A stretch of DNA of 64,000 nucleotides. Origin: Corallococcus coralloides DSM 2259. GTDB taxonomy: Bacteria; Myxococcota; Myxococcia; Myxococcales; Myxococcaceae. Positions 24,415-33,157 of the stretch are shown piece after piece. The translations under genes were made by a program, and so were the position numbers. The DNA is taken from contig NC_017030.1 of the NCBI RefSeq assembly GCF_000255295.1, positions 3,844,001 to 3,908,000 on the forward strand, in the 5' to 3' direction. The notes under the pieces were generated by a model. It had not been told where the DNA came from and did no database searches. It saw only the letters and a program-made list of their open reading frames with translations. Position 1 is the first letter of the stretch. Each line of letters opens with the position of its first letter.

Positions 24415-25350
24415 ATGAGCTCCCAACGAAAACCCGCGGATGGCTTCGCGCTCGCGACCATGGTCGTGCTGTGCGCCATCTGGGGCTTCCAGCAGGTGGC
24501 CGTCAAGATGGCCGCTCCCTACGTCCCCAACCTGATGCAGATGGCGCTGCGCTCGGGCGTGGCCGCGCTGCTCGTGGCGCTGCTGTGCTGGGTGCGGGGG
24601 GAGCGGGGGCTCTTGCGCCGCGGGCCGTGGCGCGCCGGCCTGCTCGTGGGCGTGCTCTTCTCCCTGGAGTTCCTCTTCGTGGCGGAGGGGCTGCGGCACA
24701 CGAACGCCTCGCACATGGGCGTCTTCCTCTACACCGCGCCCGTCTTCTCCGCGCTGGGGCTGCACTGGCTCGTGCCCTCCGAGCGGCTGAAGCGCACGCA
24801 GTGGCTGGGGATTGGCGTGGCCTTCGCGGGCATCGCGCTGGCGTTTGGCGGCGGCTGGCTGCGAGGCGGCCTCAGCCCGAGCGTGCTCCGCGGAGATGCG
24901 ATGGGGCTGCTCGCGGGCCTGGCCTGGGGGGCCACCACGGTGGTGATCCGCACCTCCTCGTTGTCAGACGCACCGCCCACGCAGACCCTGCTGTATCAGC
25001 TGGTGGGGGGCGCCGCGCTGCTGCTCCCCGTGGCCCTGCTCACGGGACAGGCCGGCCCCATCACCATGACCCCCGTGGCCTGGGCGAGCCTGTTCTTCCA
25101 GTGCGTCATCGTCTGCTTCGCCACCTACCTCGTGTGGTTCTGGCTGCTGCGCCACTATCTCGCCTCCAATCTGTCGGTCTTCTCGTTCATGACGCCCCTG
25201 TTTGGCATCAGCGCGGGCATCCTCGTGCTGAATGAACAGGCGGACCTCTCCTTCGCGGTGGGCGCGGTGCTGGTCCTCACCGGGATCCTCATCGTGAGCG
25301 GCGCGGGCCTGCTGCGCTCCGCGTCCGCGTTGAAGCAGGGCACGACCTGA
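24415..25350 (+). CDS. EamA/DMT-superfamily transporter
   Basis: A 311-aa membrane protein with about ten hydrophobic helices in two EamA halves (~12-145 and ~160-300). Family marks are LCAIWGFQQVAVKMA at the start, EFLFVAEGLRHTNASHMGVFLYTAPVF at the end of the first half, and YLVWFWLLRHYLASNLSVFSFMTPLFG in the second. DMT proteins export metabolites or amino acids across the inner membrane. The substrate is not predictable. The ATG follows a CAGGATGA site; earlier in-frame codons would run into the AraC promoter. Confidence 0.9.
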   Translation: MSSQRKPADGFALATMVVLCAIWGFQQVAVKMAAPYVPNLMQMALRSGVAALLVALLCWVRGERGLLRRGPWRAGLLVGVLFSLEFLFVAEGLRHTNASHMGVFLYTAPVFSALGLHWLVPSERLKRTQWLGIGVAFAGIALAFGGGWLRGGLSPSVLRGDAMGLLAGLAWGATTVVIRTSSLSDAPPTQTLLYQLVGGAALLLPVALLTGQAGPITMTPVAWASLFFQCVIVCFATYLVWFWLLRHYLASNLSVFSFMTPLFGISAGILVLNEQADLSFAVGAVLVLTGILIVSGAGLLRSASALKQGTT

Positions 25351-25421
25351 GACGGGGACTCCGCGGGTGTGAGCATGGGTTCACTTTCCGCGAGGGTCCC
25401 GGTTGTGTATGCAGTTGCTTC

Positions 25422-28079
25422 ATGACCTCTCGACGCGTTTTCGGCGCCACCCCCTTCAACGTCCCCGGCGAGTTCATCGGCATCGACTTCTCCCCGGACT
25501 CGAAGCGCCTGTGGGCCGCGCTCTCCATGGGGGATTACGGTTCGTCTCACGTGGTGTCGTTCGATGTGGCGAGCGGGAACGCGGTCGGACAGCACAAGGC
25601 CCGCGGTCACCTCCGGGTGGTGCACGCGCTGCCAGGGAATGAGGTCCTCCTGGGCGGGTGGGGGATCTTCCACCGCCTCTCCGCGAAGGGCGCGGGGGGC
25701 TGGACGATGGAGGGAGGGCAGCACAGCCGCCTGGCCGGCGTGAGCGCGGACCGGTCCCGGTTCGTCACGATCGAGGACAACGTGGCCCAGGTCCTGGACG
25801 TGGAGCGCCACACCGTCGTCCACACGCTCAAGGAGAGGGAAGGCGACCTGTATGCCGTCGCCTTCAGCGCGGACGGCGCGTGGTTCGCGACCGGGTCGTC
25901 GAAAGGCGTGGTCCGCCTGTTCGACGCGCGGACCGGCAAGGAGCAGGCGAAGCGCAAGAGCACCATGGTCGCGGCCCTGGCCTTCTCGCCCTCCGGCGGG
26001 CACCTGCTCCTGGGCCACGGCAACGGCAAGGTGGAGCTCTGGGACCTGCCAACGCTGAAGCCGGTGAAGCCCTTCGTGGGCCGGCACGAGTTCGGCAAGG
26101 GACTTGGCCCCGCGGGTTGCCGGTGGGTGGGCTTCTCCGCGGACGGCACGTGCGCGTACTCGCTGGGCAACGAGGGCCTGGTGCGGACCTGGAGCGTGCC
26201 GGATGGCGACGAGGGGCCGACCCTCAAGGTGCCCAAGCGCCACATGCAGGGCCCGGTGACCGCCCTGTCTCCGGATGGGCGGTGGCTCGCCTGCGGCTCG
26301 ACCCAGGGCGCCCTCAGCGTGTGGTCCACGCAGGACCGCAAGCCCCTCGCCGGTGAGGCCGCGCCGTCGCCCATCCTGGGGCTGGCGCTGACGCCAGACG
26401 CCGTCGTCGCCGCGTCGAACAAGGCCTTTGTCTCCTGGGACCTGGGCTCTGGCGCGCGCAAGGAGGTGGAAGCCAACTTCGCGCACACGGACGTGAAGGC
26501 CCTGTCGTCCGGGACGCTGGTGCGGCTCGACTCCTCGTCCATCTACGTGGAGGAGTCGCTCAGCGAGGAGTCCCGCGAGGCCTTCGAGCTGGTCAGCTAC
26601 GCCTCGGGGCCGTTCGCCCTCTCCCGGGATGAGACGCGGATCGCCGCGCCCTCGCAGGAGCGGGCCCAGGTCTGGGGGCTGAAGCGGGCCCTGCTCCAGG
26701 CGGACCTGGTGCACAAGGAACGGGTCCGGGCCTGTGCCTTCGGGCCCGAGGATGCCTGGCTGGCCACCGCGGACGATGCCTTGCACCTGTGGCGGCTGGG
26801 GAAGACACCGGAGCGCATCCGGGACATCGCGCTGGATGGAGGCGGACAGGTCGAGGGGCTCGCGGTCTCTCCCCGCGGATGGATCGCGGCGAGCGTGATC
26901 GACATCGACCGCGATGACGCGAACAGCTGGCTGCTGCTCGTGGATCCGCGAAGCGGCGAGACGCTGCGCAAGCTCAAGCGGCCCGACGCGGTCCTGGGGC
27001 AGGTGTTCTTCGCGGGCGACACCCGCGTCGTGGTGGCGGATTCGCTGGGGCGGCTGCTCCACGTGGACGCGACGGATCCGGCGAACGCGCGCTGGCTGGA
27101 GCCCGTCCCGGAGGACGCCAGCCCCACCTCGCTGGTGAAGGAGGCGCGGCCCCTCGCGCGCCGAGGCGACACGGTCGCCCATGTGGGGCCGGACGGCAGC
27201 GTGGTGGTGGAGACGCTGAAGGACGGTCCGCTCGACAAGGGAGCGCCCTTCCTGTTGGACGAAGAGAAGGAGCCCAAGGGCAAGAAGGCGAAGAACGTCC
27301 TGGCCCAGAAGCCTGACGGCCTGTTCGAGAAGCGTCTGGAAGGGGCCTGGTTCTTGTTCGGAGGCCGCTTCAGGGAGGCGACGCCCGCGTTCCGGGAGGG
27401 CCTGCTGAAGGAGCTGGGTGCCGCGGTCGCGGCCAGACCCGACGCGAAGATCACCCACCTGGTGTTGGGGACCGGGGCCGCCGCCAGCGTCGCCGAGGGG
27501 CTGAAGGCCAAGGGCGCGACGTTCACGGAGCTCTCCGAGCGACACTTCATGGAGCTGCTGCTGCCGACCACGGCCGAGGCCCTGGCGATGCTCCGGAACG
27601 AGGTGAAGGACGGTGAGGCGCGCTGGAATTCATGGCGCAAGCGTTACATGGACGCCCATGGGGAGCAGTACCCGGTCCCGTTGCAGGGCGCGGACCTGGC
27701 GGGGCTCAAGCTGGGCGCGTACCTGCTGCTGGTGATGGACTTCACCGAGGCCCTGCTCCAGGGGGCGGACTTCACGAAGGCGCGCCTCTCCGACACGGTC
27801 TTCCGTGGCGCGGACCTGCGCGAGGCGAACTTCAGCAAGGCCCGCTGCTACCGGACCGTCTTCTCCGGTGCGAACCTCCGGGGTGCCCGCTTCGAGGGCG
27901 CGGAGTTGTCGTCGAACCGCTTCGACGGCGCGGACCTGCGCGACGTGGACTTCTCGGGCGCCAAGATGAACTACGTGGACTTCCGGGGCGCGGACCTCAC
28001 TGGCGCGCGAATGCCAGACAACGCGAAGGACTCGAAGTACGACGAGAAGACCCGCTGGCCCAAGGGCTACAAGCCCTAG
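25422..28079 (+). CDS. WD40 - BRCT - pentapeptide-repeat fusion protein
   Basis: An 885-aa cytoplasmic protein with no signal peptide. Residues 1 to ~600 are WD40-type blades (LYAVAFSADGAWFATGSSKGVVRLFDARTG; VAALAFSPSGGHLLLGHGNGKVELWDLP), enough for two propellers. After a Lys/Glu linker (EEKEPKGKKAKN), residues ~635-710 match a BRCT-like domain: LEGAWFLFGGRF, LLKELGAAVAARPDAKITHLVLG, ATFTELSERHFMELL. Residues ~765-865 are pentapeptide repeats (A-D/N-L/F-x-x), forming a right-handed beta helix. The combination suggests a protein-protein scaffold. BRCT could bind phosphoprotein or DNA partners. Function is unknown. Confidence 0.8.
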   Translation: MTSRRVFGATPFNVPGEFIGIDFSPDSKRLWAALSMGDYGSSHVVSFDVASGNAVGQHKARGHLRVVHALPGNEVLLGGWGIFHRLSAKGAGGWTMEGGQHSRLAGVSADRSRFVTIEDNVAQVLDVERHTVVHTLKEREGDLYAVAFSADGAWFATGSSKGVVRLFDARTGKEQAKRKSTMVAALAFSPSGGHLLLGHGNGKVELWDLPTLKPVKPFVGRHEFGKGLGPAGCRWVGFSADGTCAYSLGNEGLVRTWSVPDGDEGPTLKVPKRHMQGPVTALSPDGRWLACGSTQGALSVWSTQDRKPLAGEAAPSPILGLALTPDAVVAASNKAFVSWDLGSGARKEVEANFAHTDVKALSSGTLVRLDSSSIYVEESLSEESREAFELVSYASGPFALSRDETRIAAPSQERAQVWGLKRALLQADLVHKERVRACAFGPEDAWLATADDALHLWRLGKTPERIRDIALDGGGQVEGLAVSPRGWIAASVIDIDRDDANSWLLLVDPRSGETLRKLKRPDAVLGQVFFAGDTRVVVADSLGRLLHVDATDPANARWLEPVPEDASPTSLVKEARPLARRGDTVAHVGPDGSVVVETLKDGPLDKGAPFLLDEEKEPKGKKAKNVLAQKPDGLFEKRLEGAWFLFGGRFREATPAFREGLLKELGAAVAARPDAKITHLVLGTGAAASVAEGLKAKGATFTELSERHFMELLLPTTAEALAMLRNEVKDGEARWNSWRKRYMDAHGEQYPVPLQGADLAGLKLGAYLLLVMDFTEALLQGADFTKARLSDTVFRGADLREANFSKARCYRTVFSGANLRGARFEGAELSSNRFDGADLRDVDFSGAKMNYVDFRGADLTGARMPDNAKDSKYDEKTRWPKGYKP

Positions 28080-28092
28080 CCCCGCTCCCGCG

Positions 28093-28236
28093 GTGGGGGA
28101 GGGCAGGGCCCGCTGGTTCCGGGGTACCTTCCACGTCAACCTCCCGGATGCGCCGGATGGCCACGCCGTGGTGGACTACCGGGACGGGCGATTGCGACTG
28201 GAGACGGTCTCCGCCGGGTTGCCATTGCGTAGCTGA
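28093..28236 (+). pseudogene. Possible coding remnant (47 codons)
   Basis: A GTG-initiated frame (VGEGRARWFRGTFHVNLP ... LPLRS) has the codon bias and composition of a real protein end and stops 11 bases before the next gene. It has no convincing start of its own, so it may be the tail of a deleted gene or a short unannotated protein. Confidence 0.25.
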
Positions 28237-28247
28237 GAGGAACCTGT

Positions 28248-28541
28248 ATGCCGACCTCCGCCGAAGACACCCTGAAGCAACTCCGCGACGCGCTCCAGCA
28301 GCGCAAGGCCACTGAGCGAGCGCAGGTGGCGGAGGCCCGGGCCATGTCTGGCAAGGAGCCCTTTGACATAGAGAAGCTCCACGCCCTCTACAACCTCACG
28401 TGGGATATCCATGATGCGCCGCTCACTTCAGACATCATCGAGGACTACGAGCGGCGGTACTACCTGGAGTTGCCCCGGGTAAAGACGCTCCCGCAGTTCG
28501 CGGAGTATCTGGCCATGCTGCGCGACAACGACGCGACCTGA
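28248..28541 (+). CDS. Small hypothetical protein
   Basis: A 97-aa acidic, helical cytoplasmic protein with a GAGAGGA ribosome site just before the ATG. An amphipathic N-terminal helix (EDTLKQLRDALQQRKATERAQVAEA) is followed by a Tyr-rich stretch (DYERRYYLELPRVKTLPQF). No family is recognised. It may be translated with the 47-codon frame immediately upstream. Confidence 0.6.
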   Translation: MPTSAEDTLKQLRDALQQRKATERAQVAEARAMSGKEPFDIEKLHALYNLTWDIHDAPLTSDIIEDYERRYYLELPRVKTLPQFAEYLAMLRDNDAT

Positions 28542-28660
28542 AGCCGGGCGGACGTCCGCGTCCGTGCCAGCCGGTGCACACCGTGCAGCCCGCTGCACGC
28601 GCAGCGGCATGGCTCTCAGAGGACGCGGCCGCGGGCATGACGGTTGCTATTGTGTCCTGC

Positions 28661-29164
28661 ATGTCCAACCGCCTCCTGCTCCTCCTTGGCGTCCTCACTG
28701 CGTCCGTGGCCCACGCTGAAGCTCCCTCAATGCCCCGGGACGAAACCTGGCTCATGGTGGGTCCCCTGTTCAGCAGTTCGGCGCGCGGGACGGGCGTGGG
28801 CCTGGAGGCGTCCCTCAACATCGCGGACGACATCCATACCTTCGGGGTGTTCGGCCAGGCGCAGCGGATGGAGGACTCGCATACCCGGCTGAGCGCAGGC
28901 GTCCAGACCAGCCTCTTGCTGTTGGGGCTGGAACTGGGCGTGATGCACGAAACGGAATCCCGGGCGCACGTGGCCACGACGGGGCTCCAGGTCACGCCCT
29001 ATTTCTCCTTCATCTACGGCTCGGTGGGCCTGCGCCTGGGCATCCCGCTGTCCGCAGCGGAGGACCACCGGCCCCGGTATGGCTTCGAAGGGGCTGTGGT
29101 CCTGAGCTTGAAGCTTCCTGTGTTGTTGGGCGGGCGCACCGTCGCGCGCTTTCCCCATCTGTAA
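28661..29164 (+). CDS. Hypothetical secreted/outer-membrane beta-barrel-like protein
   Basis: A 167-aa protein starting at MSNRLLLLLGVLTASVAHAEA (signal peptide, cleavage near Ala18). The mature chain alternates short hydrophobic strands with Gly/Ser turns (GTGVGLEASLNIADDIHTFGVFGQA; LSAGVQTSLLLLGLELGVMHE; VTPYFSFIYGSVGLRLGIPL), as in small outer-membrane barrels. It has no Cys. It ends 6 bp from the convergent secreted protein. Confidence 0.6.
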   Translation: MSNRLLLLLGVLTASVAHAEAPSMPRDETWLMVGPLFSSSARGTGVGLEASLNIADDIHTFGVFGQAQRMEDSHTRLSAGVQTSLLLLGLELGVMHETESRAHVATTGLQVTPYFSFIYGSVGLRLGIPLSAAEDHRPRYGFEGAVVLSLKLPVLLGGRTVARFPHL

Positions 29165-29170
29165 GCCTGC

Positions 29171-30058
29171 TCAGAGTGCTTTGACGTAACCGGAGACTTT
29201 CGGATTGCAGTCGCCGACCTTCTTCAGCGCGGTTTCGGCTGCCTTCTTCTCCGGGTGGATGCTCGTCACGATGAACAGCCCCGGCGTCAGGCGCTTGTGC
29301 GGCGTGGTTTCGAGGACCAGGAAGCCGCTCGCGCAGCCCTGAGCCAGCTGCGCGCTGTCACGGGAGGCGATGGCCTCCTGGACCGTCTTGAAGCTTCCGA
29401 TGATGGCCGCGTAGCGCGCGGGGCGGTTCCGGAGCTCCTTCACCACTTTGCGGCCAGCGGCATCCCAGCGGTAGGTGTCGAGCTTCCACTCGTCGGGCTC
29501 GGCGGAAAGAAACGCATACTCCCTGAAGAAGCCTTCGACGGGTGAGCCCGGCGTCAGCGGGTACGGGCCGACGTGGGAGCTCTCCGGACCCGCGAAGTTC
29601 TCATCCCCGTTCCAGGCTTCCGTCACCCCGCCGTCCTTGACCACGTAGAGGCGGTGATGGCGATGGACGTGTTCGAATCCGCCCTGCTGGGTGACGAGGA
29701 GGCCCCACTCCCCGGCCTCCAGCCGCACCGGCTGGACGGAGGTCGTGACGTTCTGTTCCTCCTCGCCGGAGGTCCAGCTCTCGGGGGACGCGGCTTGAAT
29801 CCCGTACGCCATGCCGGCGGGCAGCTTCGCCTTCCTCTTCCCGCCAGCACCTTCGCTCAACTCAAGCTCCAGCTGGCAGGTGTCGCCTGCCTTGTGGCAG
29901 CCCGTCGAGCGCAGGACGTACATCGCCCCGGTCGTCTCGCTCGCCTTGAAGCGCTTGAGCTCCCCCTGCGCCGCGGGCTCGGCGCTGACCGCCGGAACGC
30001 TCGCGCCCAGGAACATGATGAACACCGAACCCAGCGCGGACCGACTTCCAAAGTCCAT
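29171..30058 (-). CDS. Secreted hypothetical protein
   Basis: A 295-aa protein with a signal peptide (SVFIMFLGASVPAVSAEP). The mature part contains Cys pairs (STGCHKAGDTCQLELEL near the N-terminus; GCASGF and GDCNPK near the C-terminus) that could form disulfides. It also has a SPOR/tetratricopeptide-like segment (YAAIIGSFKTVQEAIASRD) and a TPGLFIVTSIHPEKKAAET region near the end. I recognise no family. It lies convergent to the barrel-like gene and divergent from rph. Confidence 0.6.
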   Translation of the reverse strand: MDFGSRSALGSVFIMFLGASVPAVSAEPAAQGELKRFKASETTGAMYVLRSTGCHKAGDTCQLELELSEGAGGKRKAKLPAGMAYGIQAASPESWTSGEEEQNVTTSVQPVRLEAGEWGLLVTQQGGFEHVHRHHRLYVVKDGGVTEAWNGDENFAGPESSHVGPYPLTPGSPVEGFFREYAFLSAEPDEWKLDTYRWDAAGRKVVKELRNRPARYAAIIGSFKTVQEAIASRDSAQLAQGCASGFLVLETTPHKRLTPGLFIVTSIHPEKKAAETALKKVGDCNPKVSGYVKAL

Positions 30059-30181
30059 CTCTCCTGCCTCCCTGATTCCGACCTCAGTGTTTTCCGCTTG
30101 AGAATTTCACGCCGCCGTTCGGGCCTCCAGGGGGCATCAAGGGAGTACAGTTCCGCCCTTTCCCCAGAGGGAGGAGAGCGC

Positions 30182-32800
30182 ATGGGCTGCTACGTGTTGG
30201 GTCTCCAGGAGATCGACCAGACGCAGGTCGCGCTCGTGGGCGGCAAGGGCGCGCATCTCGGGGAGCTTTCGCGGATCGACGGCATCCGCGTGCCGGCCGG
30301 CTTCTGCGTGACGACGGATGCCTTCCTGCGGCTCATGGCGGAGGCGCCATCAATCAACGAGCAGCTCCGGCAGCTGTCGCGCCTGAAGCCGGACGACCGC
30401 GAGCAGCTCCGCGCGCTCAGCGCTGAGCTCCGCCGGACCCTCGAAGGGACCGCCATCCCTGACGATGTGGCCGAGGCCATCACCCACGCGCTCGCCCGGC
30501 TCGGCGAGCACGCCGCCTATGCCGTCCGTTCGAGCGCGACGGCGGAGGACCTGCCCACGGCTTCCTTCGCGGGCCAGCAGGACACCTACCTGAACGTCGT
30601 GGGGACAGCGGCGATCCTCCAGCACGTCAGCCGGTGCTGGGCCTCGCTCTTCACCGAGCGGGCTGTCATCTACCGCCTGCGTAATGGCTTCGACCACCGG
30701 AAGGTCCGCATGGCGGTGGTCGTGCAACAGATGGTCTTCCCGCAGGCGGCAGGGATCCTGTTCACGGCCGACCCCATCACCTCCCACCGGAAGGTCACTT
30801 CCGTGGAGGCCAGCTTCGGCCTCGGCGAGGCCCTGGTCTCCGGCCTGGTGAACGCGGACTCCTACAAGGTGCGGGACGGCGAGGTCATCTCCAAGGCAAT
30901 CGGCACCAAGCAGCGGGCCATCCACGCCTTGCCGGCGGGCGGAACGCAGGAACAGGCGATCGCGCCGGAGCGGCAGCGGCAGCCCGCGCTGACGGATGCG
31001 CAGGTCGTGCGGCTCGCGCAGCTGGGCCGGCAAATCGAAGCGCACTTCGGCCGTCCCCAGGACATCGAATGGTGCTTCGTCGACGACGCGTTCTTCTTCG
31101 TGCAGAGCCGGCCCATCACCACGCTGTTCCCCATCCCCGAGGCCAGCGACCGGGAGAACCACGTCTACGTCTCCGTCGGCCATCAGCAGATGATGACCGA
31201 CGCCATGAAGCCCCTGGGGCTCTCCCTGTTCCAGCTGACGGCCTTGCGGCCAATGCTCGAGGCCGGCGGGAGGCTGTTCGTCGACATCACCCAGCTGCTG
31301 GCATCGCCGTCAGGCCGTGCGGTCCTCGTGGACGGCCTGGGGAAATCCGATCCGCTGATCCGGGATGCGCTGCAGACCCTCATGGGCCGCGGCGACTTCA
31401 TCCGGCCCCTCCCGGACGCGAGTCCCGGCAGGCCGCCAGCTGGCGGCGCACCCGCCCCGATCGAAACCGATCCGGCCATCGTCGACGAGCTGATTGGCCG
31501 CAGTCAGGCCTCCATCGCCGCCTTGAAGCGCGACATCCAGACGAAGTCGGGGCCAGCGCTGTTCGACTTCATCCTGACGGACATCCAGGAGCTGAAGCGG
31601 CTGCTGTTCGAGCCGCGAAGTCATCAGGTGATCATGGCCGGGATGGAGGCCACCTGGTGGCTCAATGATCAGCTGCAGGCGTGGCTGGGTGAGAAGAACG
31701 CAGCCGACACGCTCACGCAGTCCGTCCCCAACAACGTCACGTCGGAGATGGGGCTGGCGCTGTTGGAGGTCGCGGACGTGATCCGCCCGCACCCGGAGGT
31801 GGTGGCCTTCTTGCGGCAGGTCGAAGACGACGGCTTCCTGGACCCGCTGGACACGCTTCCGGGCGGGCGGGAAGCGCGAGACGCCATCCGCGCCTATCTC
31901 GACAAGTACGGCATGCGCTGCGTCGGCGAGATCGACATCACGAAGCCGCGTTGGAGCGAACGGCCCACCACGCTCGTGCCCATCCTCCTGGGCAACATCC
32001 AGAACTTCGAACCGGGTGCCGGCGCGCGACGCTTCGAGCAGGGACGTCAGGAGGCCTGGAAGAAGGAACAGGAGCTGCTGGCGCGCCTGCGGGCCCTGCC
32101 GGACGGGGAGGGGAAGGCCGCGGAAACCAAGCGGATGATCGACCGGGTCCGGACCTTCATGGGGTACCGGGAGTATCCCAAGTACGGCATCGTCAGCCGA
32201 TACTCCGTCTACAAGCAGGCCCTGCTGGAAGAAGCCGCGCGCCTCGTGCAGGCCCACGTGCTGCGTGACAAGGAAGACATCTTCTATCTCACGCTCCAGG
32301 AGCTCCACGACGTCGTGCGCACGCACCAGGTGGACGACCTGCTCATCCGTCAGCGCAAGGACGCGTTCCGGTCGTATCAAGCGCTCACGCCGCCCCGGGT
32401 GCTCACGTCGGAGGGCGAGGTCATCGCCGGGGCCTACCGGCGAGACGATCTGCCGGCGGGCGCGCTGGTGGGTCTGGCGGTTTCCGCCGGGACCATCGAG
32501 GGGCGGGCCCGCGTCATCCTGGACATGTCGGAGGCCAGGCTCGAAGCAGGCGACATCCTGGTCACCGCCTTCACGGACCCGAGCTGGACGCCGTTGTTCG
32601 TGTCCATCAAGGGGCTGGTGACGGAGGTCGGTGGCCTGATGACCCACGGCGCGGTCATCGCACGGGAGTACGGCTTGCCAGCCGTCGTGGGCGTGGAGCA
32701 GGCCACCCGGTTGATCCGGGACGGGCAGCGGATCCGCGTGCATGGGACGGACGGGTACGTGGAGCTCCTGTCCCAGCCAGACGAGGCGCTCCGGCGGTGA
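30182..32800 (+). CDS. rph: Rifamycin-inactivating phosphotransferase
   Basis: An 872-aa enzyme preceded by GGAGGAGAGCGC. It belongs to the PEP-synthase-like rifampicin phosphotransferases, which use ATP and water to phosphorylate the rifamycin ansa chain, giving AMP and Pi. Domains: ATP-grasp 1 to ~320 (VGGKGAHLGELSRIDGIRVPAGFCVTTDAF; YAVRSSATAEDLPTASFAGQQDTYLNV), rifamycin-binding helical domain ~325-755, and swivelling His domain ~765-872 with the phosphohistidine in LMTHGAVIAREYG (His822). Length and order match the family exactly. The longer upstream frame is not used. No rifamycin-associated DNA element is seen in the 123-bp leader. It is flanked by secreted and hypothetical proteins only. 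Confidence 0.9.
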   Translation: MGCYVLGLQEIDQTQVALVGGKGAHLGELSRIDGIRVPAGFCVTTDAFLRLMAEAPSINEQLRQLSRLKPDDREQLRALSAELRRTLEGTAIPDDVAEAITHALARLGEHAAYAVRSSATAEDLPTASFAGQQDTYLNVVGTAAILQHVSRCWASLFTERAVIYRLRNGFDHRKVRMAVVVQQMVFPQAAGILFTADPITSHRKVTSVEASFGLGEALVSGLVNADSYKVRDGEVISKAIGTKQRAIHALPAGGTQEQAIAPERQRQPALTDAQVVRLAQLGRQIEAHFGRPQDIEWCFVDDAFFFVQSRPITTLFPIPEASDRENHVYVSVGHQQMMTDAMKPLGLSLFQLTALRPMLEAGGRLFVDITQLLASPSGRAVLVDGLGKSDPLIRDALQTLMGRGDFIRPLPDASPGRPPAGGAPAPIETDPAIVDELIGRSQASIAALKRDIQTKSGPALFDFILTDIQELKRLLFEPRSHQVIMAGMEATWWLNDQLQAWLGEKNAADTLTQSVPNNVTSEMGLALLEVADVIRPHPEVVAFLRQVEDDGFLDPLDTLPGGREARDAIRAYLDKYGMRCVGEIDITKPRWSERPTTLVPILLGNIQNFEPGAGARRFEQGRQEAWKKEQELLARLRALPDGEGKAAETKRMIDRVRTFMGYREYPKYGIVSRYSVYKQALLEEAARLVQAHVLRDKEDIFYLTLQELHDVVRTHQVDDLLIRQRKDAFRSYQALTPPRVLTSEGEVIAGAYRRDDLPAGALVGLAVSAGTIEGRARVILDMSEARLEAGDILVTAFTDPSWTPLFVSIKGLVTEVGGLMTHGAVIAREYGLPAVVGVEQATRLIRDGQRIRVHGTDGYVELLSQPDEALRR

Positions 32801-32813
32801 GCACCGGAGCGCC
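32785..32813. terminator. Hairpin across the rph stop codon
   Basis: A perfect 10-bp inverted repeat (GGCGCTCCGG/CCGGAGCGCC, 9-base loop) contains the rph stop and ends 5 bp before the stop of the convergent DUF6515 gene. It is probably a bidirectional terminator without T tracts. Confidence 0.5.
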
Positions 32814-32818
32814 AGGGA

Positions 32819-33157
32819 CTACTCGGCGACGTACACGAGGGTGTCCCCCTGGTAGAAGGGACGGTAGCGCACGCTGCCGCACTGCTGATAGGCGACGCCG
32901 CCCACCGTCGTGGCCGCGCAGCCCGCGGGGAGCGACGTGACGGTGGTCGCGCCCGCTGGCGCCGCCACCACGGTCGTGTTGTTGCCGTACATGGCGTCTT
33001 GACGGGCGGACGTGCGCCGCGAGGTGCGCCGCGCCACCCGGCGCGACGTGCCGTAGTACTGGGCCAGGGCCAACTCCGGGAGCATGTCTCCCAGGAAGAA
33101 GAGCCCCAGCAACATCGCCGCCGCCCGCTGGCGGGGCTTGCGCGAGTGCGTTGTCAT
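32819..33157 (-). CDS. DUF6515-family envelope protein
   Basis: A 112-aa protein starting at MTTHSRKPRQRAAAM with a signal-like segment (LLGLFFLGDMLPELALA). An Arg/Ser/Thr-rich stretch (RRVARRTSRRTSARQ) follows. The C-terminal half (TTVTSLPAGCAATTVGGVAYQQCGSVRYRPFYQGDTLVYV) has the LPxGC...CG.xYYxP...Y pattern I associate with DUF6515. The ATG overlaps the stop of the upstream DUF2092 gene (ATGA), so the pair is translationally coupled. The function of the family is unknown. Confidence 0.7.
   Translation of the reverse strand: MTTHSRKPRQRAAAMLLGLFFLGDMLPELALAQYYGTSRRVARRTSRRTSARQDAMYGNNTTVVAAPAGATTVTSLPAGCAATTVGGVAYQQCGSVRYRPFYQGDTLVYVAE

Noticed and set aside
25155..27545. Long minus-strand open frame opposite the WD40-BRCT fusion
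   Set aside because: It is an antisense shadow: the plus frame has clear WD40, BRCT and pentapeptide motifs, while this one has none.
29573..30181. Upstream extension of the rph frame
   Set aside because: Overlaps the divergent secreted-protein gene; a strong ribosome site and the family start place rph at 30182.
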